DNA from: Sanguinoderma infundibulare
Taxonomy: Eukaryota; Basidiomycota; Agaricomycetes; Polyporales; Polyporaceae
Direction: 5' to 3'
Assembly (NCBI GenBank): GCA_032821775.1
Contig: JAVLRN010000001.1
Span: 4,092,001 to 4,156,000 of the forward strand
Length of the DNA stretch: 64,000 nucleotides
The notes below the pieces were generated by a model. That model was not told the DNA's origin, did no database searches, and saw only the letters and a program-made list of their open reading frames with translations. Below, piece after piece: positions 33,490 through 46,110 of this stretch. Both the position numbers and the translations under genes were made by a program. Within the stretch, counting starts at the first letter, position 1, and each line of letters starts with the position of its first letter.

Positions 33490-34909
33490 TTAGAAGACGT
33501 CATAGCACCGCACCTGACGGTAGTGGTACTGGGCCATGACCATCTGCGCCGTCGCACCCGTCCGCCAGCCCTGGTAAGGTTTTTGGCCGTGCGACGGGCC
33601 CGGGGAGTTGGCGTTTTGGTTGGCATTGGTGCTGCCCTCCGGGGTGAGGACGTAGTCGTCATGCGAACCCACAGACGAAGCACACGAACTCGAGCAAGAG
33701 CTGGAAGAAGAAGAAGAGGAAGTGGTGGAGGGAGAGTACGAGTCGACGGCAGAGCCGGCTGAGCAATCCCGGGCCACCCGGATACCAGGCTCCGAGGCAG
33801 CACACGGAATATCAAACGCGGATGCCCTAGTAGTCATCGACTCGTACTCGTACCCGGACCCCGACTCGGACTCCGTCGCGCAGGCCGACGAAGTCTCCGC
33901 CACGGGCCCGGTGGTGGTGGTGGTGGTGGTGTGCTCATGCTCAAGAACGACGTGCGCGAACTGGGGAGGGGGACAGAAGAACGTGTCCAGCGACAGGATC
34001 GCTTCCCGGAGGGTGTCAAGCGTCATCCGCTCCTCGGGGTCGACGTGAAGCAGCCCGAGGATGATGGCGTGCGCCCCCTCAGACATGTCCGGGTACGAGC
34101 GGATGAGGAAGCGTGCCGGGTCGCGGAGGAACTCGTAGAAGCGGGAATCCCAGCGTGTGGCCTTCCCCCACGGGTTTTCGCCCGTGATCATGTTGACGAG
34201 GATGACGCCCAGGGCCCAGACGTCGCTGAGGTATGGCTCGTATGGCTCCTGGCTCATTTGGCCTATACACTCTGCCGAGGAATTTTTGTCAGCTCTGCGC
34301 TGCGAAGTCGTGATTCGTCAGAACAGGACACTCACCAGGACTCTTATAGGCAGGCGTCCCTACGCCGAACTCCCACACCACCGGATCGTCCGTAGCAAGA
34401 CCAAAGTCTGCCACGTAACACTCGGAGCCGTCCTCGCTTGTCAGGACGTTCTCCGGCTTGAGATCCCGGTGGGCGATCCCCGCGTCGTGGCACGCCTGCA
34501 CCGCGTCCACGAGCGACAGGAACGCCCTCCGGAGAAGCTCATCGTTACCGACGTAAGACTTCTTGTACATGATCTGCTCGAACAGGTCGCCTCCTCGACA
34601 GAACTCGAGGACCAAGCAACAATATGCGGCGTCGTCGAAGGCGTCGATGAGGGTCACGACGCCTTCGTTGTGTGCGACGACGCGGTGGAAGGCGACCTCC
34701 TGTTGGATGAGAGCGAGTTCGTCGTCGCTGCGACCAGCTTTGCTGATGATCTTCACAGCGACGATGTGGCCGTCGGAGCCGTCGGCGACCTCATGGTCGA
34801 TCGCCTTGTAGACGACTCCGAACGCGCCAGACCCGAGCATCTCGATGAGCTCGTACCGGTTATCAATGGTGTAGCCGGCGAAGTCGGGGAGGGACGCGGC
34901 AGCAGACAT
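33490..34909 (-). CDS. Ran1/Pat1-like Ser/Thr protein kinase K1c (451 aa)
   Basis: Exons 34909-34336 and 34271-33490. Exon 1 has exactly the 574 nt of K1a, K1b and K1d. Motifs VAVKI, HRDLKPEN, DFGLATDD and SPECIG are intact; the C-lobe is DVWALGVILVNMITGENPW. The tail has 7 consecutive Thr, a shorter Ser run, and ends GWRTGATAQMVMAQYHYR...YDVF. It is one of two cassettes on either side of the sterol-transfer gene, the other being K1b on the opposite strand. Nothing in the sequence suggests loss of activity. Confidence 0.92.
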
Positions 34910-35034
34910 GATGAAGTATGAACGGGGACAGGGTAAGACAAGGACGGACGATAAGAAGGATTATGCTGCGGGAGGGTACGTTCACCAGGAACGACGAGGA
35001 TGGATGGGGGGGTCTTAGCTCGAGAAACGGCTTT

Positions 35035-35042
35035 CTTTTATA
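35035..35042 (-). promoter_or_regulatory. TATA box of K1c
   Basis: TATAAAAG on the minus strand, 126 bp ahead of the ATG. Confidence 0.75.
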
Positions 35043-36130
35043 CCTTTTCAGCTCCCCATGCATCCCCAAGGGTCGGCGGGGACTTTGCGAAATTATTCGA
35101 AAACGCGCGGTTCAGAGGAGAACACCCGCAGGCAGAGCCTGGTTCCAGTCAGAACAACCGAGGCCAAGCAGAGCGTACCAGGCGTAGATTGACAGCGGGT
35201 CCGCGATTCGCCAGACTGCATTGCAACGTTAGCGACACCGCATTGCACTCGGGCCCGCCTCATACCGGTCGGCATCGAACACTCTCACCTTCCCGAAAAC
35301 CGTCCAAGGTCGTTCGAGCAACCTGATCCAATCTAATTCGCGATAAGTACCGGGGGAACGAAGCAAGCCGTTATATTCTACGGCACGCACATCTTCAAAC
35401 AGTAGAATCAGATCAACCGTGTCCGGAGATCTGGGCGAAGTATCACTCACGATGGGGACCAACACGGACCCGATCCCCACAGTCGAGCACCGCCCTTCAG
35501 ACGGCCTTTCCATAGCCCAGCCGCTACCGGCGGAAGCGGTGTTCGTACCCGTACCGATTTTGAAGGAAACATAGGCAGGTAAGAATCTTGTCTGGGCGGC
35601 GGTAGGCGGTAGGCAGTGTAACCGGCGGACATCGTGTAGGAGGCTGGAGCCCAACATGCGGAAAATCGCTTCACGAGTTTATAATCGGCCTGCATCGTTT
35701 GGAAGTGCAGCTAACCTGTGCTCGCAATAGCCTGAGATCTGAGTCGGAGAAGCCGTCTCTTCAAGTTCAAAAGGGAATGGTTGACGTGGCACAGTGCGTG
35801 AGTTCTTGCTGACCAAGGATTGAAGTACGAGCAGCCCTGATAGACAGGACAAGATAGCACTTATCACCAAAAAGTGATATGCATGAGATGCAGTGAGCGT
35901 GGCCACGGGAAGACCGCCGTTGTGGTTGTCTCGGGGTCGTTGAGTAGTACAACCTTACGCGATTCCCCGATTAGGTTTGATCAACCACGAGCAAGCTACC
36001 GTAAGGTCGGCGGCATTCAAGCAGTACTTGTGTTCCAGAGCGAACTCTTCTCTTTCTTCGCGAACCATTCATACCGCCCCCATGGACGTAGTATTAAAAC
36101 GAGCGATGTTCTATGCCAATGGGAATACGA

Positions 36131-36664
36131 CGGGCGGCTTGCTTGGGATGTGACTACTTACTAGTAAAACATGATTGCACGATTTCAGAGACGCGACAAT
36201 GGAGCACAAAGATGGGATGATGATAACGATGGAGACCGACTTGAACGAGCGTGACTATATATGATACGATACCCATATCCATACCGGAGTCGACAACGGG
36301 GTGAAAAAGGCTTGCAGGCCAACGAGGGGTTCAACGTTGAATACGTGCAAAGTGCGGAAGAGAGGGAAAAAACAAAAGGAGAGAGGGTGGAACGGTCCAA
36401 GCGAGTGTGGGGTTACTACTTACGAGCGGCCAATAATAGCTATAGATGAGTGGTGCATACGGATATAATACGCGATCGCGAAGCGTCTGAGTCTTGAGAG
36501 AGAGTGAGAGAGAGTGAGAGAAAGGCGCATGTCGAGAGTGGGACGACTGGACTCGGAATGCGGCGGTGCCGCAACCAAACCAAGGCCCCGAGCGACTTCG
36601 TTTCGTACAATTTCCATTTCCATTCCGAGCCCCAATCCGACAGCCACACCCCTGACGGCTGGGA
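36131..36664. other. Intergenic
   Basis: Promoter-distal flank of K1c and 3' side of the PX kinase. A GAGAGAGTGAGAGAGAGTGAGAG tract occurs near 36,498-36,520. No gene seen. Confidence 0.5.
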
Positions 36665-39600
36665 CTACCGCGGCGACTGGAAGATGGAGAGGACCTTCTC
36701 CGCGCCCTCCTTGTACTTCTTCAGCTTCTTGGGCTTTTGCTGCTTCTCCTCGTCTCGTTCCCTCTCCCCGTTCGCGGGCTGGGCCGAGACCGGCGCGCCC
36801 TTGATCGTCTCGTTCGCCGCATCGCCGTTCAGCGACACATCCGAACACTCGCTGGGCGCGCCCATGGAGATCGCGGACTCCTTGGACTTCAACGAGGGCG
36901 TCATGGCGGCTTGCGATACTGACGCGGTAAGCAGACCAGAGCTGGACATCGTGGACGCGACCGAAAGCGTCGTAGACGCCGACACCGCCAGGGACTTCGC
37001 GGAGCGCGACGGCGGCGGTGGGCTTTTCTGGCGAAGGAACTGCTTGGGGTGCTTGCGGAACGTCAGGCCCGGCGTTCGCCCACGACGGTGCTTATCAGAG
37101 GGCGTTGGCGAGGCGGTCGGGTCCGTCCCATTGAGATCCGACTCCATCGAAACGCCAGAGACCGAGCGCGGTCCCGATCTCCTCGGTGTGCTCTTGCGGA
37201 AGACAGCGAGCTTGTACCGGTCGACCACACCGCGCGCGAAGAGGCTCGCCCCCTTCGCGCCGTTGCGCTCCTCGACGAGCAAGCCGCCAGCCTCGACAAA
37301 GTCCCAGTCGTCCTCTTCTTCGCGCTCCGTGGTGCCCTCGTCCTCCGTCGCCGTATCGGGCAGGTCCTTGTCCAGCGCTGGAATGCCAGACTTCTCCCTG
37401 CGATTGCGGGCCAGCTTCGTCGGCCGCACCTTGGGCGCAGTTCTGACATTGTCATCCTCGGCAGTGCGCTTGGCCGCAGCAGCAGCGGCAGCTTCGGCAG
37501 CAGCGGAGGCGGTGGGAGTGGAAGCGGCGACCTCCTCTTCGTGACTTGACCGCGGGGTAGCTTCTGGCTTCTTCTCTGGAACTGCTGGCGCAGCGGGTTC
37601 TGTGGGCTCTGCAGGCAGCGTAGCGGGACGTGCTTCTGGCGTTTTCGGCTCTCCAACATCCTCAGGCACCGAAACCTCCTCGACCTCCTCCTTGGGCGCA
37701 GCCTCCGTGCCGATCTCGTCCGGAAGGATATCGTCAAGACTCGGGCCGCTGACCGACTCCTCGTCTTCTTCGTCCTCCTCATCCTCGCCGTCCCCGTCCT
37801 CATCCTCATCGTCCAGAATGACCGAATGCCTGCCCTTGAACGAGTAGCCGTCGAAGACGTCAACGCTGTCGTCCTCGACCGCGTGCACGGACGGACTGCG
37901 GGACTGTGACGGTGTTGTTGCAGAGTCTTCACCGTCGGTGCGGTCGGCGTCCGTGTCCGCGCTCTCCTCGTTCTCGTCATTGATTACGGGTTCCATGCCC
38001 AAGAAGGTATCGTCGAAATTCTGGGTATCGGAGGCATTCGAAGGATCGATGGGAGGAATATACGGGGCTGTACGATTGCCATTAGCATCCACGATCCATG
38101 CAATGTCTAGAAGGACCTACGTATGTAGCGTTTATAATACACGTGGGACCAGTCTCTGCAAGGAATGGTCGGAGCGTGAGATTCGCGGCGAAGAACCGTG
38201 CAAAGGGAAGATTGCATACATCATTGAGAAATAGGGATGCTTCTTGATCCGCGGCTCTTTCATTCTGAGCCCAGGATTCCGTTGGAGCAGCTGCGATAGA
38301 GTCAGAACCGTCGCGGAGGCCAAACCGAGAACCATGCGCGACTTACGCCACGGATCAAGCTCTTCGTGTCCTGGTCCATTGTCCTGTCCTCCGGGAACTG
38401 CAGCTCGTCCTGCAGGACCCTATAGTACATGTCTGAGTGGTTTTCGGCCCAGAAGGGCGTCTGTTGTCGGGCTCAGTCACCAATTCTCACGAAAGCTGCG
38501 CAGACACCCGCTACTTACGATACCAGTGAGCATTTCGTACAACATCGTACCGAAGCTCCACCAGTCAACCTCGTAGCTGTATGGCAGCCCTTGGATGACC
38601 TCCGGCGCAAGGTACTCCGCTGTTCCGCAGAAAGTGCTCGTCGTGTCATTGGAGTTCGTCGTCCACCGTTCGCTGGCACCGTCGCCCTTCATCCAGTGAG
38701 GGGACGCAGGGGCGGACGCGTTGTCCAGGAACTCGCCCCTTGAACCTGACGGCGTGGGGGGCGCGGTGATTGCGGCGGTCCGTCGTGGGAACTCCTTCGA
38801 CAAACCAAAGTCAGTTAGAACGATGTGGCCGTCCGCGCCGATGAGAATGTTCTCGGGCTTGAGATCGCGGTAGATGACGCCGGCGGCGTGGAGGCCCTCG
38901 ACGCCCTCCACAATTTCGGCAGCGTAGAACCGCGCCCGATCGCGACCGAGACGGCCCCAGCGCGCGAGCTGCGTGGCGAGATCACCGCCTGGATGGAAGT
39001 CCTATCAAATACATCTTGGCTTTAGTTGACTGACCGTCAAGTAAGGTTAGGCGACGAAACGCTCACCATAACGAGGAACAGGTTCTCCTTGTCGTGGAAA
39101 CTCCACCAGAGCTTCACGACAAACGGATCCGTGTTCTCCGCCGCCATCCGCTTGAGCACCGCCTGCTCCGTGAGCGTGTGCTGGAGCTCCTGGTGCGCAA
39201 GGACGTGCCGCTTCGTGATCGCCTTGAGAGCATAGACGTCCTGACTGGGTTTGTGGCGGACAAGCAACACCTTGCCCGCACAGCCCTTGCCAAGCACACG
39301 CATCATCTCGAAGTCATCCACGACCACCTTCCGCTGCGACTTCTTCTCGCTGTTGGGGTCCCGTGACTTAGCGCGCTTCTTGCGAGCCGAGCGGCGCTCC
39401 GTCGTGGAGACCGAAGAGTCGTCCCCGGTTTGCGATGCAGTAGACGGTGTCGAGGAGTACAGACGCGACGTGCGGGTGGACGGGTCGGCGGATTGGGAGC
39501 GCACCTTGCGAGCAGGAGTCTCGGTCTGGACAGGAGTGCGCAGGACCTTGTCGTCTTCGTCATCCACGATACCGTTCGTGGCTGGCGCCGCTTCCACAGA

Positions 39601-41849
39601 GGCGCACGGGGTCTTGGGTGACATCGGGGTTGGTGCGCGGTCCTCCACGCCCTCGGCAGTTTCTTCATCACCACCCTCTACACCATCCACGCCGTTTACA
39701 ATTGGCTCTCCGTTCACTCCCTCCGATTGCTCGTCGTCCGTCTGCATGTCAGAGATGGACGACGCCTTCGACGACTCGCTGTCCAGGACGACCTGGCTAA
39801 TCGAGCGCTGCATCTCCGTCGAGCTCCCAGGGCTCACGTGCGCAGCGAGGTCCGACCGCACACGCTTGATTGCGCGCTCGACACGAACGCTTTGGAGGTC
39901 GTCCGTGCGAACCCTGACAAACCGCTTCCACGCCCGCGCCTGGCGAGTGTTGCTGTCGTTCGCAAGCGTGGTCAGGTAGGCGGCGAGTCCGGTGATCACC
40001 TTGTTGTTCGAGGCAGCCAGCGCAGAGATGTCTTCGCCGTTCTCCCCGATCTCCGCGAACGGGTCCCCAATTTCCGCCGTCGGCGTGGAGATCGGCGACT
40101 GTGTGCTCGACGCCGTGCTGCTGGGGGGCTGCGGCAGCTCCTTCTGCTCCTTCCGACCTGACGCTAGGCGTGCGTTCGCGGTCTTGTTGCTCGAGGGCGA
40201 CGCGAAGCGGGAGAGCGTGTTGAGAAAGACCGACTTGCGCTTGGGGGGCGTCGGGAGCGTCGACGCGTCGATGGGCGGTGAGGGCAGTTTCATACCGGGG
40301 AAGCTGTCGCGGAGCTTGGCCTGCAGCTCGACAATTTCTTGTGCTGTCCGGGTGAGCGTGATATTATGAGTGGGAGCTGCCAGATGTGTCAGTAAGAGCT
40401 TCGTTAGACACTTGACGTAATCAGGGTTCGCGAGATGGCTGACGCGAATGCACGCTGCCAACTCGAGAACCACGAACGGGAGGGGTGCAGAAGCGAACCT
40501 GAGCAGCATGCAAATGGGAGCCCATGTGGCGGCAAGGCCAAGCCCTTCACGCTGCGGGAGAACGTGTCGTTCAAAGCCGCGCTTGAAGTGCCTGCTCTTG
40601 GACAGGAAAATGCAAATGCCGCGAAGACTGCCAATGACGACATTTTGACAGGAAGAACGCGGTCGTGCCTGGGTCTGGACTACAGTTCCAAAGATAGGGA
40701 TGCAAATACCCTCCGAGGGTTCCACCAAGGCGGGAACACCAACATGCCGATGAAAAGCGGCCGATACCGGGCGCGTCTATCGTGTGCACTGGCATCTTCG
40801 CTTCTGCTACTCGGGGACACTGCAAAGTGATACCCTGCGTAGGGCAGATGTTACCCTGCGCTATCGTGAAAAGAGTAACCGGTGCGGGTCACAGGTACGG
40901 GTATTCGTGGGTACGTGCATACGTACACATACACCGTGCACATGCATGGCGGTTTTCACCCGAGAAGAAGCGAGATTACCAACAATGCAGGGGAACGCGT
41001 GATGGGAAAGGACGGCAGATCGCTAGCCACGCTAAGTCCGAAGGTCGATTCGGGAGGGCGCTGCTCGTCTGGCCGGCGGAATGAGCTTCGTAAGAAGGCC
41101 ACCAGTTCAGCACTACGCGCGCATGCGAAGCGCGGAACGTGCGTGATCAGTGCACCACGTCAAACCACAGCCTCGCCGTGAAAGTTGAGGAACCACATTA
41201 CGATCCATGTCTTCTGCAGTGTAAAGGAAATGATTCCTCACAGGTTGGAACATGAAGACGGCGACCGGGCTTCTCCATGAACCAACCTGGGTTTCACGGT
41301 GTCCCCTCACAGCATACGCGACTTCGCTGGGACAGAGTGCATGCTCAGACGCGATGCACCATAGACAACACGATACTTAGCTCATGACCATCCTCAAATA
41401 ACAATGTCCCCGGAGAGAAGTCACGAGGGCGACGATCAGCAACCCCGCTAGACGTCGAACTCCGTTTCCCCAATGTCTTTTTGACACTGGAAAACAATTC
41501 CACATCTCGAGGGCCACTGCACTGCCGCATATACGATGCTCGCAGTTGCAACGCAGCGCGGACGCGTGCGAGCCCGATGGATTACGACAACCTCAGGCCT
41601 CGCTCCGTTCCCACCGACCGTCATAAAACACGTAGTGATGGGCACATGGAGACGACCATGACGTCGTACAGGACGACACACCCTCTCACCAGCAGCGAAT
41701 CGGACAAAAGAACACTCACTCTTAATGTAGAGACTGTACGAGCTCGGATCGTGCGGTGTCTCAGCCGCGCTGATCGCCCAAGGACCCTCCTCCGTGCGCA
41801 GCCTCCGTCCGGATGATCCAGCAGTGGCGGGGATGTTCTTGCCGGGCAT
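36665..41849 (-). CDS. PX-domain AGC-family Ser/Thr kinase (1,181 aa)
   Basis: Exons 41849-41720, 40376-39067, 39001-38519, 38460-38347, 38290-38220, 38155-38121 and 38067-36665 total 1,182 codons. Exon 1 plus the start of exon 2 form a PX domain: SSYSLYIK joined to TPTHNITLTRTAQEIVELQ, then a Ser-rich insert, and AYLTTLANDSNTRQARAW. The kinase domain (about residues 430-730) has VLGKGCAGKVLLV, YALKAI, VIYRDLKPENIL, TDFGLS, STFCGTAEYLAPEV and DWWSFGTMLYEML; the GTAEYLAPE signature marks the AGC family. An acidic insert lies between DFG and the T-loop. The C-tail NFDDTF motif follows, then about 440 residues of acidic, disordered sequence. PX would bind phosphoinositides, so endosomal or membrane recruitment is likely. 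The first intron is 1,343 nt. Substrates are unknown. Confidence 0.87.
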
Positions 41850-43203
41850 GTTCGACGATGGAGTGGTGGTCGGGCGACTGCAAGGGAAGAATAGGCAGGG
41901 CGGAGGCGCGGTCGTCAGAGAAAAGAACGTTGGGGCAAGAAGCGATCGGACCGCACGCACGGTGTGTTGGCTTGGCGCTGCAGCCGCTACAGTTTCTATC
42001 TCGACGCTCGGTTCGTGTGAACGAGTGCTGTGATGATGGGCACCGACGGCGGTCGTCTGTCTCTTCTTGCGTTCTACTCGGGTGCTAGTTGGCCTGGCGG
42101 GTGTTGGGGATAGGCTAAAGGCTGTAGTGTAATTGACTGCGGTCCGGGTGGCTGTTGTGGCGTTCTTTGCGCCTGTGACGCCAGTAGTCGGGGAGGGAAC
42201 TGGACGGCGCGCGGAGGGACGAGCGAGGCGATATAGAACGACAGAGACAGAGGGAGGCGAAAAATGTCCAGAAGAAGAAATTAGGATTAGGCGCAGTGGG
42301 CGTGCTGGCGGCGTGCAGGCCACGAGTTGGAAAGGTTCCGAAGTCAAGCGTGAAGCCTCGAGGCCGTCGTAGCAGTGCTGGTAGCCGTCTAGGGAGCACC
42401 GATGACGGCGGCGACGAGGAGGAGAGAGAGTGGATGAGTTGGCGACCGATGGGTTGGTAGAAAGCTGACTATGGTCGATACCGACGACAGCGCTGACACC
42501 TGCCTGTCCACCGCGCGCTTAGCTCCTTGTCCCCCGTCGACGGCAACAAACACATGGGCCGACCATCTCCCCCCAGCATACTCCCCCAGCACAACCAATC
42601 CAGCTTAGCCCTTTTTGCCTTTCATTTTCTGCCTCTTGCTGTCGACCTCAACACCACGCTCTGTCCAAATGCTGTAATGAGCGATCCGTCGTCTGCAGGC
42701 TCAGACGCTTGGTTGCCCGATCGCTGGTGAGCAAACCGTTTTCAATCGGCTTTGCGATATATATGGGCCATCCTCGGAGCTGTATCAGTGCGCCACCGCC
42801 TTTCATCCACTCGTTCTTTTGCGTTCGCACCCTTGATATTGAGGCGATGTCAGAGATGCCACCTTGTCGTCGTTCCGGTCCCCGGGCGAAGTCGAGAACT
42901 CAGACGGTCACTAGAAGGCCAGCCGTCCGTGCAATCTTGTCTGTCAGAACCCTCTGACCAGCTTTTATCTGATCACGCCCCTTGGCCACGAACACCAAGA
43001 CCCCAGATGGAGTGGTCTGTAGGCTTCTAACGTTTGGCGTGCCTGGGTCCGTGCGCGAGATGCCTCGTCCAGCCCTCGCAAATAAATCGATTCTCAGGAC
43101 CGCGGTAATGTCGGGGGTCTCGAGCCCCACGCGAAAACACTAGCGGTATCAAACGAGAGGTACGTACAAATGAATGCATCCGCCCATGGACCCTAACAGG
43201 GAC
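41850..43203. other. Intergenic, PX kinase promoter
   Basis: Promoter and 5'-UTR of the PX kinase. On the plus strand a short possible first exon (MSDPSSAGSDAWLPDRW, from 42,677, ending at a GTGAGC) has no identifiable continuation, so I do not call it. Confidence 0.45.
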
Positions 43204-43548
43204 TACAGTACTTTGCATAAAACACTGCAAATCGCGTGCCCAACAGGCTATTTGTCTTTGTTTGAAAGGCCGAGAAGACGCCGGCGCGTCCGAGAGCCAT
43301 CGCCCAGGAAGAGCGGCCCTTGAGCCCAAATCGGCTTGAAAGCACCGCTTATGTCTCCGCTAGCATAAAGCGGATGTGAGCATGTAATTTTCAAGCAGGA
43401 ATAGGGGTGGTGTCTCGAGAACCATCTGAGAGGGCGTAGTTGCGGCAAGCACGCGATGCCCGAAACAGGAAGTTCCCCGGAAGAACAAATAGGAGCAAAC
43501 AGCCTTGCGCTGGCGCGCGACCTGCAGTGTTTTATGCAAAGCACTGTA
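43204..43548. mobile_element. MITE-like element with 35-bp terminal inverted repeats and TA ends
   Basis: The left end TACAGTACTTTGCATAAAAC and the inverse complement of the right end (TACAGTGCTTTGCATAAAAC) match over about 37 bp with four differences (43,204-43,240 against 43,512-43,548). Outermost TA dinucleotides on each side fit a TA target duplication, with the element proper beginning CAGT. That is the habit of Tc1/mariner-type (pogo/Fot1) elements. At 345 bp, and without a long frame, it is non-autonomous. Confidence 0.8.
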
Positions 43549-46110
43549 ACATCGGGTCGGCGATAAAACTTGCAGGTTGGAGGAAGGAGGAAGATCGGTC
43601 GTCATCCTTCTATATGACGGTTCCATCGTGGCGTTGACGTCGGCGGAAAGGCTATCCAGCATTTAAGTTAACATTGCTTGGCTTTGACTTTGAACGGGCA
43701 GGAGCCGGTGTAGCACATACTTTAGGTTGTCAATATGTATACGGGTAAAACGGTCGCAGGCCTCGTACCCCATGGCCACTAGTACCCCACGAACCTCGTG
43801 TTTGTGCTCACCCTTTCCCGCCCGGAGTACATAGAATCACAAGACCTTACGATGATCTTTTGGCAGCACAAAAACGTATATCGCTTATGGTAGTCTTGTG
43901 GTGAGCACGAAATCTTCGGACGGGAGTACGTACCATGGGGAAATTCTTATTGATCACGTATCGTTCGGGATGATCGTGTTACATGGGTAGAAGGAGCCGT
44001 TCTAAGTAAGGGGGTCTTCGCACACTTTCTCCCGTGCTTTCCAATGGGGAAGTCCGAGTTGGTGACGTCATATCTGTCAAGACTCCCGACCTTGCAAGTC
44101 GTCCTTGTCTTCCTACCACCACCATGTCCTCCGCCTACCTCAGATACATATCATATTTTCATCGGTTGGGATGACTTGCCGCATGGTACGCTCGCTACAT
44201 CTTTTTCATGATGACACTATATGCTTCATGATACATCATATTTTTGTTCTTTTTGCCAGGCAATGACTTGACGATAGTCGGGCTTTCGCAGCCCGTTTCC
44301 ACCGCCGTACCCGACCTCGCCTCGAACTAGTTTGACCGCCATCGCACTCTTTCTTCACGAATGAACTGTATCGCGGGGGCCCGAGTGCAGCCTCTGGGAA
44401 TTCTGGCGGCACTGCAATGCGACCGCATTCACAACCATCCCGTTCTCCTCGCTCCTGTCGGGTGTAGGTAAGTCATCTCCTGTCTCGGACATACGAGGAC
44501 GTCTTCCACAGCGGGTGCCATGGTGCGTTTCGTGTCAGGTGTTGAAGCGGGAATGCGTACGACGCGTACACGGACACGACGCTGAACGTCGAAAACTCGG
44601 TACCCGACGACTCGCCGAACTGCCTAGTCTGCCGCCCCGAATTGCGGTGCCAAGGTCCCTGAAACAGGCCTGTTTGGAGACCCCAATCGTCTAGACTGGA
44701 TCAGACTTTCCTACGCTATCCGCCTTATTACAACATGATGATTAGATCTAAGGTTCCGTCGTCGCACTCATGGAAAGGAGATGGTTACTGGAAGACTGGA
44801 GGAGCGTCGAGTCATAGACGATCGAAGTGAGTACCATGACACAGACTTTCGGGAGTTGGCTAATCAATCTTCCCAGGCTCCGTTGTAACATCGCATCGGG
44901 AAAGTCAAACCCAGTTGTTGTCCTCGTCTTCAGACGAAGGATTCTGGACCAATGATCTGATTTCGATTCCTCCTTGCGAAAGGTCCACGCCCAGGCATTT
45001 TGGTGAACTGTCGGGGTTAGCGCATGATCTTCATCTACCTTGAAGAGAGTACTCGACAAGGTGAGGACGTCTATTTCAAATTGTTTTTAGCCATGTCATG
45101 CTACTCCTTCGTATTGCAGCGGGCATATCTAATCCGTTCATGTTAAGCATAGTTGTAGGCTACGGGATCATGAAAAGACTTTCAGAAAGTGTTCGAGGCA
45201 TCGAAAATCCCTATCGTCTATCCATCGACAAACGGTACCTTCTTTCCGCAGTCAGTGGTCTTATCATATGACGTCATACCTCCAGTACACCTTACCTTAC
45301 AAGCTTCCCAACAGGTGGCCCCAGCGCAATTGTCCTCAAAACGATGAGCGTTGTAAACTGTCATCGTGAGCCGGAAGATAATCCAAGTTTCCCCGCAGAG
45401 ACTTGAAGCTTGAAGTTGGAGGATCACTTGGACATATGCGCAGCAACGAAGCAGCTGCGGCGTCTGGGGTAGGCAAATCGATATCCAACTGCAACGGGGT
45501 ATGGTACAGCCTTATAGCCATGCGGTTGCCTGCGGTACGCCACAGTCAAAAGGCCGACACTTGCCGCGATGAAGCACGTAGCATGTGGCAGCGGCTGCAT
45601 GAAATCATCGTGGCCCAGAGCATCCCGCGTCAAGGTTAGCCGCGAGTAATTTAACTCATCACCGTCGAATTCTGCATGCGTTGTGCGGGGAGAGACCGGG
45701 AGAGCTTATGTGAGATGGCACCGTGACTACAAAGGATGCAGAGAAGCAGGCCTTGTGGCGGGAAAAGACTTACGAATACACGGAGTGTGGCATGCGCATT
45801 GCGAGCGTCGGACTGGCTCGTATTTGATGAAGGTCAAGAGCAACGTAAATCCTGCAATCGGCGCACTTGTTGGTAACGCACACTCTGCAACGGTAACAAC
45901 GAAGAGCGATGGAGAAGATTCCAAATGGGCGGGAGACGGAGGAGGAAAGGAGGGATTTATATTCCGCATTGCTGGAAGCGAGACAAACACGATCAAATAC
46001 AGCCGGCCACGAGCGAACCGCCCAGAAATTGAGCTCAACGTCCTCCACACCGCTTCCTCCATTCTCCTCGTCGCCCTCGCCGTCGAGAACGCCCCCGTTA
46101 CGCCGTATCT
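43549..46110. other. Long gene-poor stretch
   Basis: About 2.5 kb without a supportable gene. Short frames on the minus strand (44,748-45,059; 45,218-45,427) lack recognisable domains. AT content is higher around 43,700-44,300. The last 100 bp carry the promoter of the next gene. Confidence 0.5.

Larger units (their letters stand above)
33165..36130 (-). repeat. Dispersed kinase cassette, copy 3 (K1c), inverted
   Basis: On the minus strand, similar to copy 2 over the gene and over about 1.1-1.2 kb of upstream sequence. Similarity to the other 3' flanks ends at about 33,165, earlier than in copies 1 and 2. Boundaries are approximate. Confidence 0.75.

Noticed and set aside
36504..37544. 346-codon plus-strand frame
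   Set aside because: Antisense to the acidic tail of the PX kinase; Ser/Arg-rich shadow.
40404..40728. Upstream extension of the PX kinase exon 2 frame (starts at a TTG)
   Set aside because: It replaces the PX strand found in the 41.7-kb exon; acceptor CAG at 40,377 and the exact TPTHNITLTRT join favour it being intron.
41448..42347. 299-codon minus-strand frame
   Set aside because: Only 41,720-41,849 is a true exon (PX kinase exon 1); the rest is promoter and intron read-through.
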